A DNA stretch of 64,000 bases. It comes from Terana coerulea. Lineage: Eukaryota > Basidiomycota > Agaricomycetes > Polyporales > Phanerochaetaceae. Shown here one piece after another: positions 35,241 through 46,663 of the stretch. Every line of letters begins with the position of its first letter. The stretch's first letter is position 1. A program made the position numbers and the translations under genes. The notes under the pieces were generated by a model. It worked only from the letters and a program-made list of their open reading frames with translations. It was not told where the DNA came from and did no database searches. Location of the stretch: assembly GCA_024811115.1 (NCBI GenBank), contig JAKOGH010000277.1, positions 1 through 64,000 of the forward strand, written 5' to 3'.

Positions 35241-36472
35241 GAACTCAAGACGTTGGTTCAGAAGAAGTTGAGGCACTACAAGATCAGGCGAAGACGAACA
35301 AGGGGATGAAGGGCCTTGCCATCCTCACCGCTCCACATCTTCCTACAAGATACAGCCACTTCAATGGCTGCAGCGTAAGTCGCTTCTCTGAGGCACAATT
35401 CCTAGGACACAACTTTACGTTCACGGGTCTAATTCACAGACAAGGGTTTTTCAACCGCACAGCGCCTCCAATGTGATAAATCAGTCCCGAGTTTACCGAT
35501 CAAGAGGGTTTGGGAGTGTATCTGGTAATGAGAGCTTATTGGTACGTACGTTTCGTCTCACGGGTGACACTCAACGACGGACGCAGCACTTTTAGCCCTA
35601 CTGCATTTAACAGAACTTTGGCTTTCGTATTGAGCTTCCGTGCTTTCACCCCAGCTATCCACGATCAAGGGAGGTGCGTACCTAGCCGATGTCGCACAAA
35701 GCTTGTGCCCTGCTGACCCGAGAGCGCAACGCAAGTCCGCCCTTCCCGGGCGTGATCTAAGCTGAACTTTGCTCGCATTTCATTTTGATGGCGAGCGTTT
35801 CTATGTCGCGTGGTGACCACTGGCGGGAAATTCACTATTGCAGTGCATCTGTAACAGTGCGCATCCAGGGTCGCGGCGTCTACTATAACGCAGCCACATT
35901 GACTAGTAATGTCCTTTCACGTTCAGAAAACTCAGAATCCGCATCAACCTGAGCTCATCTACTTACCACTCCAGCTATTTACCCAGCAAGCTTCAACCGT
36001 GGCATGTAGGTACGAACTTATCTTCAACCACACATATTGACCACGCTGACAGCCCTGGCACAGAGGACAGTTACGCGAAGCTGGTCCAGGCTTCTCCGAC
36101 AACATGATCTACTTTAGATTGTGCCCCGTCAGGAAAGCTGTCCCAGGGTGATGTGCCAATGATTAGATTCGCTTCTTTCCCTGCACCGTAAGGTCGACGC
36201 TCATGGGTCTCTGTCAGTCTTTGGGCGCAGTAGGCCCGCTCTACAGTGATGGTAACACCGAAACGCGGGATCCATCTTCATCGATGCTGGGGCCACACAA
36301 CGGCTAGCTCACGACCCATAGCAGCAAATCAAAGCTTATACGGTCCTCGGCTAAGGCATGGGTAAAGCAAAAGAAATTGCAGTACGTCGCACAGTATAAA
36401 AATGATGTGCGTCCTATGTCCTGACAGCAACTCCCCAGTCAGCGTCGCGACATACACTCAGAGCCATCCGTC
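35241..36472. other. Non-coding flank and promoter of secreted-protein gene copy 2
   Basis: 35.24-35.75 kb has no counterpart in unit 1. From about 35.73 kb onward the sequence matches both the upstream region of copy 1 (from 29.40 kb) and, inverted, that of copy 3 (up to about 63.43 kb). No gene seen. Confidence 0.5.
36395..36402 (+). promoter_or_regulatory. TATA-like box of secreted-protein gene copy 2
   Basis: TATAAAAA, 71-78 bp before the ATG at 36473, at the same spacing as in the two paralogs. Confidence 0.55.
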
Positions 36473-38826
36473 ATGCTCGTCCTGGGACGTCTAGCAGTGT
36501 CTTTGAGCCTGGTGGCCGCAATGGCTGCTGCGTTTCAGCCACGACTGGTCCCGAGCAAGCGAGCCATTTCCATAGAGCAACGAGCGTTGTACAAGCGAGA
36601 CGTTGCTCTGAAGGATGCCGTAGTCTTGAACCACGGCTTGGGTACGTGAGCGCTTTGCCAGCTGCCCACTGCGGCTAACCCCTTCACTCTAGCACCGTAT
36701 CATCCGCCATCCGCCGTTGTGACCCTCTCCGCTCACCAGGACCGACCGATTTTGCTGCTCGAGGATCTCGACCACTTGCTTCACGCCCTGAAATGCTTCG
36801 AGTCGCATTCAGTGTTTGGAACAAGCATTGTTCTGGACTTCGCTGACCTCGACGCCTTCGAAGAGGCAGTCGGGCAGTGGAGGAGTATGCAAGGCTTCTC
36901 TGTCATTACTGCTCACTCTGGCTGCAACTCCGAGGACGAGCGCGGCGCCTGGTCGTAAGTACTGCTCTGCTGCTGGCTACCGACGATGCTGATAGGCTTG
37001 GGGCGGTGCAGAGTCTCCAGCGTGGTGGACGACGCATCTCGCTTGCGGATGGTCTTCATTGTCGAGCCCATATCCATGCGAGACACCGTCAAGTCTTTCG
37101 CCGTCAAGTATGACCACAACGGTGCTCGGTCTTGGTCCAGTCATGAAGTCCTGGGTTTGGCTCGTCGAGATGACCATGGCATCAACAGCGTCTACGACTT
37201 CGGTTACAACCCCGATATTCCGACTCGCTTACCTCTTTTCCCTCCCAACACTACGCTGGACGACACTGTTACCGAGGACATTCTGAGGTGAGTCTTGCTT
37301 TCGAGCATACATCGCATATCACTTAGGGCGTTAATAGCCAGTTGACGAACTCGCAAGTCCAACTCACATGCGTTGACTGCAAGCTGAACACAAACGTCAC
37401 TATCGGGGTCGACTTCGAAGTCAACATTGGAGACGCGAGTTGCATCACCAGCTCGTCGGAGTCATGCTTTACATTCGACAGCGCGGCCATGAACTTCACC
37501 ATAGAGTCTTTTGAGCAAGACGCGGCGTTGGAGGTGTTCATCGGGAAAGAGCTCCAAGCTGGAGCGAACTACAAGTAAGCAAGCTTTCAAAATAGTAAGC
37601 TACTTAGCTAATCTCATTTATTCGCAGGGTGCTCTGGATTCCTGTCGGCCCGGCTCTGGACGTGAGTCGCATATACCCATGGCGCGTTGTCGAATTTTCA
37701 TCGTACCAATCCTAGATTCCCTCTCTCGTTGACCTTGGCCCTGCCATTGGTGTCGAGATTGCCTTCGAGCTGGACATCACGTCGAGCATCAATTTCACCT
37801 TCGGCGCGAAAGCCCATGTGAGTCGATTTTATTCTATTCAGATATCAGTATCAGCTTCTCACAGCGACACCCCAGATCCCAAGCGGAGCGTTCGCTTCTG
37901 TAAGCCTGGTGAACTCTACCGGGGATTGGGATCCTCAAGGGACAGCAACTGGATGGTGAGTTGGCTCCTGGCCGGTGGAGATGGTGCTGATGGGCCATGT
38001 TTAGGGATGGGATGGGCGTAGACCAAATTCCCTTCAAGGTTAATGACGGCCAGTTCAACATCACCACTAGTGTTGCGTTTGCGCCGTATGCAGAGATCGA
38101 ATTCACCATTCGTACGTTCATTTTATTTTAGTCTCATCATATACATCTTGACCAACTGCTTCAGTTGACGTGGGCGCCGCCTTCCGACTGATACAGAACG
38201 TGCCGAAAGCGAGCACCAGTGCCTCCCTCCAGGAATCCGTCAACCGGGACTGCAAACCCATCGGCACTGATGACTTTGAGTCCTTCAGTACCGCCTTCAT
38301 CGTCGGTGCCGGATTGAGCCTGGGCATGGAGGCGCAGCTGATCCTCGAGAAGGGCAAGTTCGTAGGACACGGCATCCCAGACGACTGGGACCTCTCGCTC
38401 TACAACCACGACCTGCCGTTTGAGCCCGCGCTGGGTATCAACACGACGTCGTGCTTTGTACTTTCCGCGGACGGCCTCGCCATCAATTCCACCGTCAGTG
38501 TCGCCGAGCCGGGCGCTGTTCGTGCGCAGGAGGCCCTTGCGGGACTGCCAGCGCCGACTGGCACCCTGCTCTCGGCGCAGTCGGCTATTCCGAGCTGGGA
38601 CATGAACAAAATCGAGTCGTACTACTCCGCAAACGGACACCTTCCGACGAACGTCAACTATGGTCAGATGGTTCAAGCCACGACCGTTCCCTCCAATATT
38701 TCGGATGCCGTAAACAAGGCCGCGAAGGGCAACGGCGCTTTTGGACTGTCCACGCGTGTCCTCGACTCCTTCTACCTGGCGATTTTTGCCACTCTCGTAT
38801 TCAGCATCGTTGAGGCGGCGTTATAA
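36473..38826 (+). CDS. Secreted, probably GPI-anchored protein (DUF7029/DUF7223-like), copy 2
   Basis: Start ATG 36473 (MLVLGRLAVSLSLVAAMAAA, a signal peptide). The exon-intron plan is that of copy 1; intron 1 begins in GGC TTG G|gtacgtg and ends ctctag before CACCGTATCATCC. Blocks visible in order: LDHLLHALKCFESHSVFGTS, VITAHSGCNSEDERGAW, NCKLNTNV-type segment with D for N (CVDCKLNTNVTIGVDFEV), INFTFGAKAH, and FIVGAGLSLGMEAQ in the long last exon. It ends in a hydrophobic tail (SFYLAIFATLVFSIVEAAL). No frame break was found, making it the cleanest of the three copies. It faces a damaged F-box-like gene (39465-41197), an arrangement repeated in inverted orientation at 56.5-62.7 kb. Confidence 0.82.
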
Positions 38827-39464
38827 GGATTTTGAGGGCTAGCATCGCGGACCATCTGTGTAAAATATCACTCCGAGTCGCGTTTCTTTTTTATGGGGTT
38901 TCTGTTGTATAGGTTTTTATGATTGAGTTGTATGTTTGTAATTCACACCTGCGAGGCATAATTTAGTAATGAACGTGTCGCAAAGAGAGGTATGGAGTTC
39001 TCATGGCCGGATATGTCCGTTTCGCGGACTACAAGCAAGACATCAAGGAACTCGTGGTTATTCTCCCAGCCAGTAGCCTCTTGTTCACTGATGCAGTGCG
39101 GGGCGACGTATTTTGCGACTTTTCAAAATCGGTGGTGGGCACGAATGAGCGGAAGGAAGCATAACCGCGGTTACAGATATGTGGACAAGTACGTCCAGCT
39201 GCGCCGTGCGCCAGGTCGCACTAAGGTCTTGGCCATACATGTTCACGTATCTTGTAACATCTTGCAACATCGACAGCTACTGCCGGAAGACACAAAAGCG
39301 GATACATGCAAATACTTGTCACACGAACAGCTCTGTCATCGTACCTCCGGCGCAATTGATCTTCACTGTGGAGACGGATCATTTTCTCCTATTTCTGCGA
39401 CACCTGAAGCATCTTCACTGCAGTCCTGTCAGATCTAAGAGCAACATGGAGAAGCAGATGAAAC

Positions 39465-41197
39465 TTACTCCTCAACTTGGAGCGGCTCCGAAAGCACAGA
39501 CTCCCTTTCCTGGGCTCCTATTGCAACAAACACCCGGTGTAAATAACGAAGCCTCTGAAACGCACTCCTGGCTTCGCGGTTTTCCCATTCGCGGTTGCCC
39601 GACCAACTCAAACAAATAGTGACTTTGGGAAACATGCCAGATAGGTAGGCAGCAACGCGCTCGATGCACCCTGTGGGACGAGAGAACCCCAGGCGAATCC
39701 TGTCTAGCTTGGACCTAGTATGGCCGGCTGGAAGCCGCCATTTCACACAAACCCCGAGCCGGCCGGTATGCTGATTGCCAGCCCAAGATTCCTCAACTTC
39801 AAAGAATGAAGGGCGAACGGGCGTAAGTCCTGGACTTCGAGTTCTGGGGGAAGTGCTCGACGGCTCCTCCAAGGGTCAGTGTATGAACATCTGGCCACGC
39901 TCGAGCAAAGGCGCGAACAGCGGATGCTGTGAGCTTGAACGGCAGGTGGGAAATGGATAGACATGCCAACGTCTTGAGAGGGAATAGCGGTGATAATGTG
40001 TCTTCGCTGAGCACAAAGTGCTCCGTGATAGAGATTGGATGGCCACGCCGGGCGGCATGAATGGTTATGGCTTGAAGAGTGGTGAAGCGAGCAAGGCTGC
40101 TGAATACGGCTTTAATATAATGCTCTGTTGGCTGGGTGGTACCCGTCTGCTCGTTACGAATCTCGTCGTAGAAGACCCAGGGCTGAAGGATGAATTTGAC
40201 AAGGCGTACAGGTTGTATGCCCTTGAAGAATGTGAGCGTAGGCATTAGGCCTGCCTCGTTGCCGGAGGTCGTAATCGTCAACTCTTGAAGGTTGAGAAAG
40301 GGCAGAGGTGAACTGGAGGAGGAATGAATAATTTATCCGTAGTCGACATTGGCCAAATGAATAGATAGTGTTCGAATGATAGACAGATCCATCAGGTGTT
40401 GTAACGTTAGCGCGCTCAACGGACCAACGTCTACGCTCTTCAGGCGGCATAGAGAGCTGATGGTTTCGCATGCAGCGGCGGTAAGGTCGGGCATGTAACC
40501 CTTCCGGGCTAGAGCAGATAAAGACAAGGACAACTCCTCGAGATGGGGGCAAGCTCGACGCATCTCCGCCAAATGCTCTACAAACACCAAAATGTGTTCT
40601 TCACCGAGAGGAACATGTGCCTTGAAGCTTCTCAGATGATGTTGTATGAATAGTTCGAGATGCGAGGAAACAGAGGTACCGTAGGAATCCAATACCCGGA
40701 GATTTGGCAGAGGGTGGCGAGAAGGATTATATGCCTTCAGATATTCGAGCGCGAAGACATTCCGAGGCACTTCCCATTCTTTTTCGGGGTCGCCAACTGT
40801 GATAATACGTATACGAGGTGCGTGGTAGCGGAATGCTTGCCACTCATCAGGGGCAGCTGTTCTGATAGATACCCGGGGAAAAGGGGAAACCTTAAGGTAA
40901 GCTTCACCGTGGACACACGCAGGTGTAACGGGTAACGTACAACTTCGGACTTGTCATTTCCAACGTATTTCCAGGTACCTTCGGGGAACAGGCACAGAAG
41001 CGGAAAAAGGCCAGCTTGTTGAAGGTTCCGCCAGAGAGCGTTCATATCTGGCTCGTACAAGTTACAACGCCTTGCATGACAGCCCCGCATGACAGCCCCA
41101 TATAAAGGAGGTGGGCCTTCACATTTTTGCCGCCGCCTTGCTCTACTTGATCCGCAATTTGCTGAAAGATCTCAGGTATGCGAAGGCAGCGATGCAT
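39465..41197 (-). pseudogene. F-box/LRR-like gene, copy 1 (damaged start region)
   Basis: Opens with ATG at 41197 (MHRCLRIPEIFQQIADQ), resembling the short F-box-like N-termini of agaricomycete receptor families. The exon that should read MGLSC-K-ALYEPDMNALWR is disrupted by a 13-bp tandem duplication (41074-41099) and a nearby 7-bp duplication, which shift the frame into a stop. Downstream, a short intron (donor gtacgttac, acceptor ccttaag) leads to the TAAPDEWQAFRYHA segment, then leucine-rich parts (HLEELSLSLSALARKGYMPD, FSSLARFTTLQAITIHAARR). The C-terminus ends IGAQERESVLSEPLQVEE-stop. A G5 run at 39846-39850 is one base short for the frame. Such proteins are putative substrate adaptors of SCF ubiquitin ligases (inference). 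Paralog at 56501-59692. Confidence 0.7.
41074..41099. repeat. 13-bp perfect tandem duplication
   Basis: gcatgacagcccc twice in a row, inside the first exon of F-box-like copy 1; the paralog at 56.6 kb has a single unit. It adds 13 bases and shifts the frame. Confidence 0.85.
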
Positions 41198-41530
41198 CGC
41201 TTCACCTCGACTCTAGGGACGAGTGTTTTGTGTCGGTGGCCTTCAACGCCTCCAGTCGGCGAAGCTGGTTGGCAATGTTAATTATCTGTGTAGCACCTTC
41301 AGCATATATCAACATGTTTCTCCTTGCAAAAATATGTACGTACTGTTTCTTAGCGCAAAAAAGCTGAGATCAACTGCAGCTGGCGCGATATGGGCTGGTT
41401 TCCGAGGCTGGCAAAAATGGGCGGGCGCTTGGGCAGCCGGCGTCCGCCGTTTGGCTTTGTTTGGCAAAGCCCTCGGCCTCTGCCTTTTCTGGCCCACTAC
41501 GCTCCGGTGGCCAAGCGCCCGACTGAACTA

Positions 41531-41885
41531 GATACCAAATGGGCGGGCAGCCCACTATTGGGTCATAAGCATGAGAAAACGCTATGCTAATCGTCAAGAG
41601 CACATATGTGATCAGTAATGAGCTGCAGCAGCATCTACAATCAGCGGTGCCGGACTTCGAGTCTGTGGTACTTACTAACTGCTTTTAGCCCTGCAGTTAC
41701 TTCCCCGAAAGCTCACAGAAAGCACCATTTGAGGTAATGGGACATATATCATTCTGTTGATGGTCGGGTATAAATGCAGCAGTACATTAGAATGCGCAGA
41801 GCAGTGACACCACCTGCAGCAGAGCCCTCACACCGAGGTCTTGACCGCCGTCCAGCTCAAGTCGTCCTGATACTATAATACATCG
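41531..41885. other. Intergenic, about 355 bp
   Basis: Between the end of duplicated block 1 and the stop codon of the next F-box gene on the minus strand. Nothing recognised. Confidence 0.45.
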
Positions 41886-43285
41886 TCATGCGATGTCAGA
41901 TGAAGAAGCATTCCGCAGAGCCTGGATGTCCTTCACATGTGCTGCACACGAGCACGCACACTGCAGCCGCTCCAGCTCCTTGTTCAATAGAAGGCCCGGC
42001 AGGACCAGGTCGGGGTCTTGGCATAGCGTGAAGCCAAGTGCACACATGCGGGCTCGCAGCTTCTCAACCCTGCCTCTTGTGCAATCCGTACCGAAGAGTA
42101 GCTCGACGGCGTGGATATGGGGGAACTTCGATAGGTATTCGTGCACCGCACACCAATCGAATTGTTCGAATCTGTTGATGAAAGTGGATGTTGTAATAAA
42201 CAGTCGGCGGAGCGTCCAATATCCTTCGGCGCCATCACCAGGTTGAGTCACAATGAGGCATTGCGTGTTGTCGTGGGCCCGTACCGAGTAAGTAGCGATA
42301 TCTTGTACGCAATGCAGTGAGCCAGCTGCCTGAGATGACAGGTAACTGCTTGGCACAATGAAGCGCCACTCACCTCGACGTAAATGTTGCTCATGGTGGA
42401 ACGTGATGCTACTGTTTCCACCCCCGAGCTCTCGTGAAACAGCGTCTGGAGTAGCTGTACAGTCGCCTTAGCTGCTGGTGGCAGAACATGGTCCTCCGTG
42501 TACCGGCGTCGGAACGAAAAGCGGATACACGCGGCCGAGAATATCCAGAAAAGCGGCCAATTTGCGGTGCAACCAGACACTTGCACATGTTCGATGGTAA
42601 TAAACGCAGCGTTACAGCTTGGGAGGTACTCCGGGTCATAGTCGCTGGGCCCATCCCATTCGACGTGTTGCAGGTGAAGCTCACGGAGGCCGGACAATGC
42701 GCCCACAAAGCGGACGAGACAGGAGAATGACGGGAAACGATACATTCGTAGACAGAGTCGGGTGATGGGGGTGGATATCTTGAACACGTAGATGAATGGT
42801 GAAAAAGCCGGAATCCGCCTGGCGATGCCGTGGTTATGGTCGTCGAGTGAAGGAGGAAAAAGAATGCCGTGCAAATTCAGTGATAAAAGAGACGGCAGCT
42901 GGGACAGCAGCAGCCTGAGAAGCGTCGGTGGGCTGGCGTTGAGGGTCCCCGGATCCATCTCGACGCGCAGATGTACGATCGCCTCAGCAACACTGCGCGA
43001 GAGCGGCGTGCAGACAATATCCAGGAGATACCGAACGTCATGCGGCCACCGGATCTTCAGTTCGTAGAAGAGCAGCGATCGGCACAGGCGACTCCATCGA
43101 CGACAAGTCAACGACAGCGCAGACAGACTGCGCTTCGCACTGCTGGTGACCTGCACCTTCCTCCCGATCCATAGCTCGATGGCGTTTCGCAGGACTTCGT
43201 GCAGGACGTCCGGAGGCAGTCGTGACCAGAGGAGGGTTGTCATCGCAGGGCCGTTTGGCTCATGTTCTAACCGAGGGCCCCTCAT
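41886..43285 (-). CDS. F-box/LRR-like protein, tandem copy 1
   Basis: ATG 43285 (MRGPRLEHEPNGPAMTTLLW). The F-box-like segment WSRLPPDVLHEVLRNAIELW...LSALSLTCRRWSRLC fits the usual LPxDVLxEIL...SLVCRxW pattern. Then IRWPHDVRYLLDIVCTPLSR and leucine-rich stretches (VRFVGALSGLRELHLQHVEW, DYDPEYLPSCNAAF). One intron splits the gene; with the exon ending ...SITFHHEQHLRR and the next starting DIATYSVRAHDN the phase matches tandem copy 2. To reach that phase, the C5 run at 42421-42425 must be C6, so one base is probably missing. The second exon continues EGYWTLRRLFITTSTF to stop at 41886. The product is near 480 residues, a putative SCF ubiquitin-ligase adaptor (inference). Confidence 0.75.
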
Positions 43286-43889
43286 CCTTTTCGGCCAAAC
43301 TAACGGTGGTAAAAGTCATGTTTATAATCCCGAAATGTAGAGAATACAAGTCACATACACGACTTGGACCCTGTAATGGTCGCAGTATGGGTAGAGCGAA
43401 TGTCTCGCATGGCCATCTTGCGAAATTGGCCCGTTATCGAACGCTGAAGTCTAGACACCGTAATTAGACTAGAAGCCATCACATATGTGAAGATGAGGGG
43501 ACGTACTATGCGCAGAGTAATCAATGCGACTGATTACGTTGGCTGGCTCACTTATGGAGATGGACAAGCGCGTGCAGCTTCGAGCTGCTGCATGCCGCTC
43601 GGTGATCCCCGCGCACCTGACTAAACTCCATCGATGTCGGACAAGCACCGACGCTCAGCGAAGACCTGTAGAACTAAGGATATCCGCATAATCCTTCTGG
43701 GTCAGCAGGAGCAGTAACAGGCTCTTGGATCAATAAGAGGTAGCGGCAGTGTCACAGAGTTGAAGACGGTCAACACGCTCGTACATAACACGAGAACAAT
43801 GAGTACCAATACAATCAACATAAATGCCAGCGGGAAGATTGTGTACTTTATGTCGGTAACATAGCCCTCGAGGCCTCGCACCGAAGTCT

Positions 43890-44272
43890 TGATAAATGCG
43901 CAGCTCGACTCGTCCGGGAACATCGCCGTGGGGCCCAAGCTGCCTGTCGCAACCACCATCTACCCTCTTTCCTATCGGCCAACAAGCTATACCAGAGACA
44001 CGCGTCCATCAGCCCGTCGACGTAGTTGTACTCACTTGACGGATGCAGCTCTGCCCCTCCCCCCAGCAGCGTATACTGCTTGTCATACCGCTATCCCACA
44101 AACTACAACCAGCCCGCGCCACCCGCGACGCTGAAGTGCTGTTCGCCGTATTGGACCAGCACTCGCGGAAGCTCTACGTCACGTCTCACATCGGTCCCGC
44201 GTCCTTCGTGTCATCCAGCTCCGGTAGGTTGTGCTGGCAAGAACCTGTGGTCGCGGTGTATGCCACCTAGCG
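43890..44272 (-). pseudogene. Vps62-like relic
   Basis: Similar to the 3' two-thirds of the intact Vps62-like gene at 46664-47738. The segment 44022-44272 aligns with about 46.82-47.10 kb (the DDTTDAGPLWDVT region). In the relic the tryptophan codon of LWDV is TGA and a nearby lysine codon is TAG, with several indels. The 3' exon survives at 43.89-43.96 kb (SSCAFIKTSV against SSCTIATSV). Its stop codon is changed from TGA to CGA, opening a readthrough tail with a hydrophobic stretch (IFPLAFMLIVLVLIVLVLC). No function is expected. It lies between two tandem F-box genes and shows that the Vps62/F-box pair was duplicated together. Confidence 0.75.
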
Positions 44273-44403
44273 GAGAGCTGGGAGGGCAGGGAGAGTGCTG
44301 CGCATACAATCGCCGGCGTGGTCGGCGGGCTGTAGGCCGCGGCGCTGAGCTTTGCCGTATTCGCTCTCCACGGGGTCGAAGAGGCGGTCCTTCGCCAGCG
44401 AGG

Positions 44404-45886
44404 TCAGTTTCCATCTGCCAGAGAGGAATCCAATCGGAGGGTGTAGCCGCGATGGTGGCACGCATTCCCGCCGGTTAAGCTACCCAGAATCCGCCAAACA
44501 ACATGAGGAAAGGTTCGTGAAGAGACGTCTAGGTCCACTGGCATATATTCAGGAGAGGTTTGAGTGCCTGCCGTGTTTGCTGAGCAGGCGCATGCATCCT
44601 GAAGTCGTATTAGCTCGTGATCCATGGGGAGGAACGGTTTTGTGGCTAGTAATGGTTCCCGGCGCAATGTAACGATGGAGCTAGGCGTAAGTGCTTGAAG
44701 TCGCTCCAGCCACTCGTCCGTGCTATCCTCACCAAAGAGGAGGGTGACCGCCTGCACCCGACGAAGTTTCGACACGAGGTTGTGCACGGCGGTCCAGTCA
44801 GATTCCGCAAATCTCTGCGTCGTAGCGGAAAGCTGGCGGAGCGTCCAGTATCCTTCGTTATCCATGGATTGGGTCACAAGATGACATAGCACACTGCCGT
44901 TGTTCAAATGTAGGGAGTAAATGGAGGAATCTGGTAAGCAATATGTTCAGCCAGGCACTAAGAATGATGGACAGAGGTACACAAGTTATCAATGTGAAGT
45001 AACACTTACTTGTGCATGAATGCTGCTGACGGTGAAACGAGATGGCTGCCTCTCGACTGCCCACGTTCTTGTGGAACAGAGTTTGGAGCAGCTGGACAGT
45101 CGCCTTGACTTCCGCTGGGAGAGCATGGTCCTCGGTGTACCGACGACGGAGTCGATAGTGGGTACATGCAGCTACAAATATCCAGAAAATCGGCCAATTT
45201 TCCGTACATTTATCCACCAGTACCTGCTCGATGCTTGGAAATGCGGCGTTACAGCTCGGCACATACTCCGGGTCATAGTTGCTTGACCCGTCCCATACAA
45301 CGGAGGTGAGTTGAAGGACACGTAGGCCAGGCAACATTCCCACGAAGCGGACGAGGGATGAGAATGACGGAAAGCGAAGGTCGAGTAGATGTAGTCGAGT
45401 GAGAGGAGCGGATGTGTTGAGTATGTGGTCGAAAGATGGAGATAATAAAAACTTCAAATTGTCATGAGAAGAGGGGCGTCCTTGATAACCCAAAGACACC
45501 AGAGACGGTAGCTGTAAAACCAGCATCCTGAGAAGAGCAGGAGGACCAACGTGGGGAGCAGGTAAGCCAGTTTTTATGGGTCCGTGATCCCAATAGTGAT
45601 CTACCAAAACTTGGAGATAAACAATGCCTTGAGCGATGTTTCCTGAGAGCGGTGTGCTGAGGATATCTAGCAGGTACCGGACATCGTGCGGCCAGCGAAT
45701 CATCAAACTGCGAAAGACGAACGGTCGGCACAGATGGCTCCAGTGGCGGCATGTCAGCGACAGCGCAGATAGACCGGGCTTATTGCAGGCGACGTCCGGA
45801 AAGCTGCAACTCCACAGATAGATCGCATGTTGGATGACTTCGTGGAGCACATCCAGGGGCAGTCGTGACCAGAGGTGCGTCGGCAT
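44404..45886 (-). CDS. F-box/LRR-like protein, tandem copy 2
   Basis: ATG 45886 (MPTHLWSRLPLDVLHEVIQH). F-box-like region LSALSLTCRHWSHLC, then IRWPHDVRYLLDILSTPLSG and leucine-rich stretches (VRFVGMLPGLRVLQLTSVVW, NYDPEYVPSCNAAF). Exon 1 ends in phase 1 after FHRQQHSCT; the intron (gtaagtgttac...cttaccag) joins to NSSIYSLHLNNGSVLCHLVT. The second exon carries EGYWTLRQLSATTQRFAESD and VTLLFGEDSTDEWLERLQAL, stop at 44404. No frame break was found. Length is about 470 residues and it is clearly homologous to 41886-43285 along its length. Probable SCF ubiquitin-ligase adaptor (inference from the N-terminal motif). Confidence 0.78.
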
Positions 45887-46663
45887 GGGAGGGCCGTCTG
45901 GGCTCCTCCGAGTCACCGAGCTCGACTAACGTGATGCAAAGGCTTGTTTGCTATTATAATGGAAATGAGAGGGCATAATCCACTTACGCCGTGACGAGCA
46001 GTGCGCGAAATTGGCATCAATGCTGGCACCTTGGAATTGTCGAGGTATTTCGTGAATTCAGCCTGCTGAAGTGAGCAGTACCTGCGATGACAGAGTTAGC
46101 CCATAGACGATTTACGCATGAAATGAGGAAGGATATACCAGGGGAAGGGACAACGGGATCGTGATTGCAGTGTTGTGCCTGTATGGGCTTGAGCAAGCTT
46201 GAATGCTGTGCATGCAAGGTGCAGGCTACGCATGGGTTACTGATGTTTGTTATCAGATAACAACTACTTGTTGCAAGCCTCTGCAGCACCGTTTAAACTC
46301 CGCTTACTACTTTACAAACGATAATAACAAAGCGCGAAGCGCGCAGGATGCGAGCAACCTGTTCCCGAGCCGGGAACGAGACCAATCGCAATGCACCGCT
46401 CGGTGATTGAACTGTATTGGATTCGCGCGAATGCAGTAGCAGAATGCTGACGCTTGTTAAAAGCCAGCCACCGAGGTACAAAAGGCCCCGGCCTAAGAGA
46501 GAGATGAGAGTGCAAGGAGCTCAGCTGACCCGAGAGCTGTTCACAACGCGTTGACAAACAAAAGGTAGGCCTGCACGCCGGGAGTTACTGGGTATAACCA
46601 ATACATTCACATTCTGGGTATACGTATTCAAGAAAGGCAAACACAAGCCCGAGCCGGCGCGCC
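45887..46663. other. Intergenic, about 780 bp
   Basis: Between the F-box gene start and the Vps62-like stop, both on the minus strand. A short perfect palindrome gttcccgagccgggaac lies near 46.36 kb. No gene recognised. Confidence 0.45.

Larger units (their letters stand above)
35730..41530 (+). repeat. Inverted segmental duplication, block 1 (secreted protein + F-box)
   Basis: This block (upstream DNA, secreted-protein gene, intergenic DNA, convergent F-box-like gene and its upstream DNA) matches 56110-63430 in reverse order and orientation. Matches outside the genes include 35.73-35.90 kb with the reverse complement of 63.25-63.43 kb, 39.18-39.46 kb with 59.69-59.89 kb, and 41.40-41.53 kb with 56.11-56.23 kb. 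Confidence 0.8.
41886..44272 (-). repeat. Tandem duplication unit (Vps62 relic + F-box)
   Basis: Same order and strand as 44404-47738 (intact Vps62-like gene followed by F-box gene). The two units are adjacent and head-to-tail. Confidence 0.7.

Noticed and set aside
41395..41530. Short TIR-like or SINE-like element ('gcttgggcagccggcgtccg')
   Set aside because: The similar sequence at 56.11-56.23 kb is explained by the inverted block duplication; no separate ends or target duplication.
43702..43959. Independent small membrane-protein gene
   Set aside because: Its N-terminal part aligns with the last exon of the Vps62-like gene; it is relic plus readthrough.
45000..45060. Suspected frameshift at the end of exon 1 in F-box tandem copy 2
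   Set aside because: With a phase-1 intron the unshifted frame joins correctly to NSSIYSLHL; the slip is in tandem copy 1 instead.
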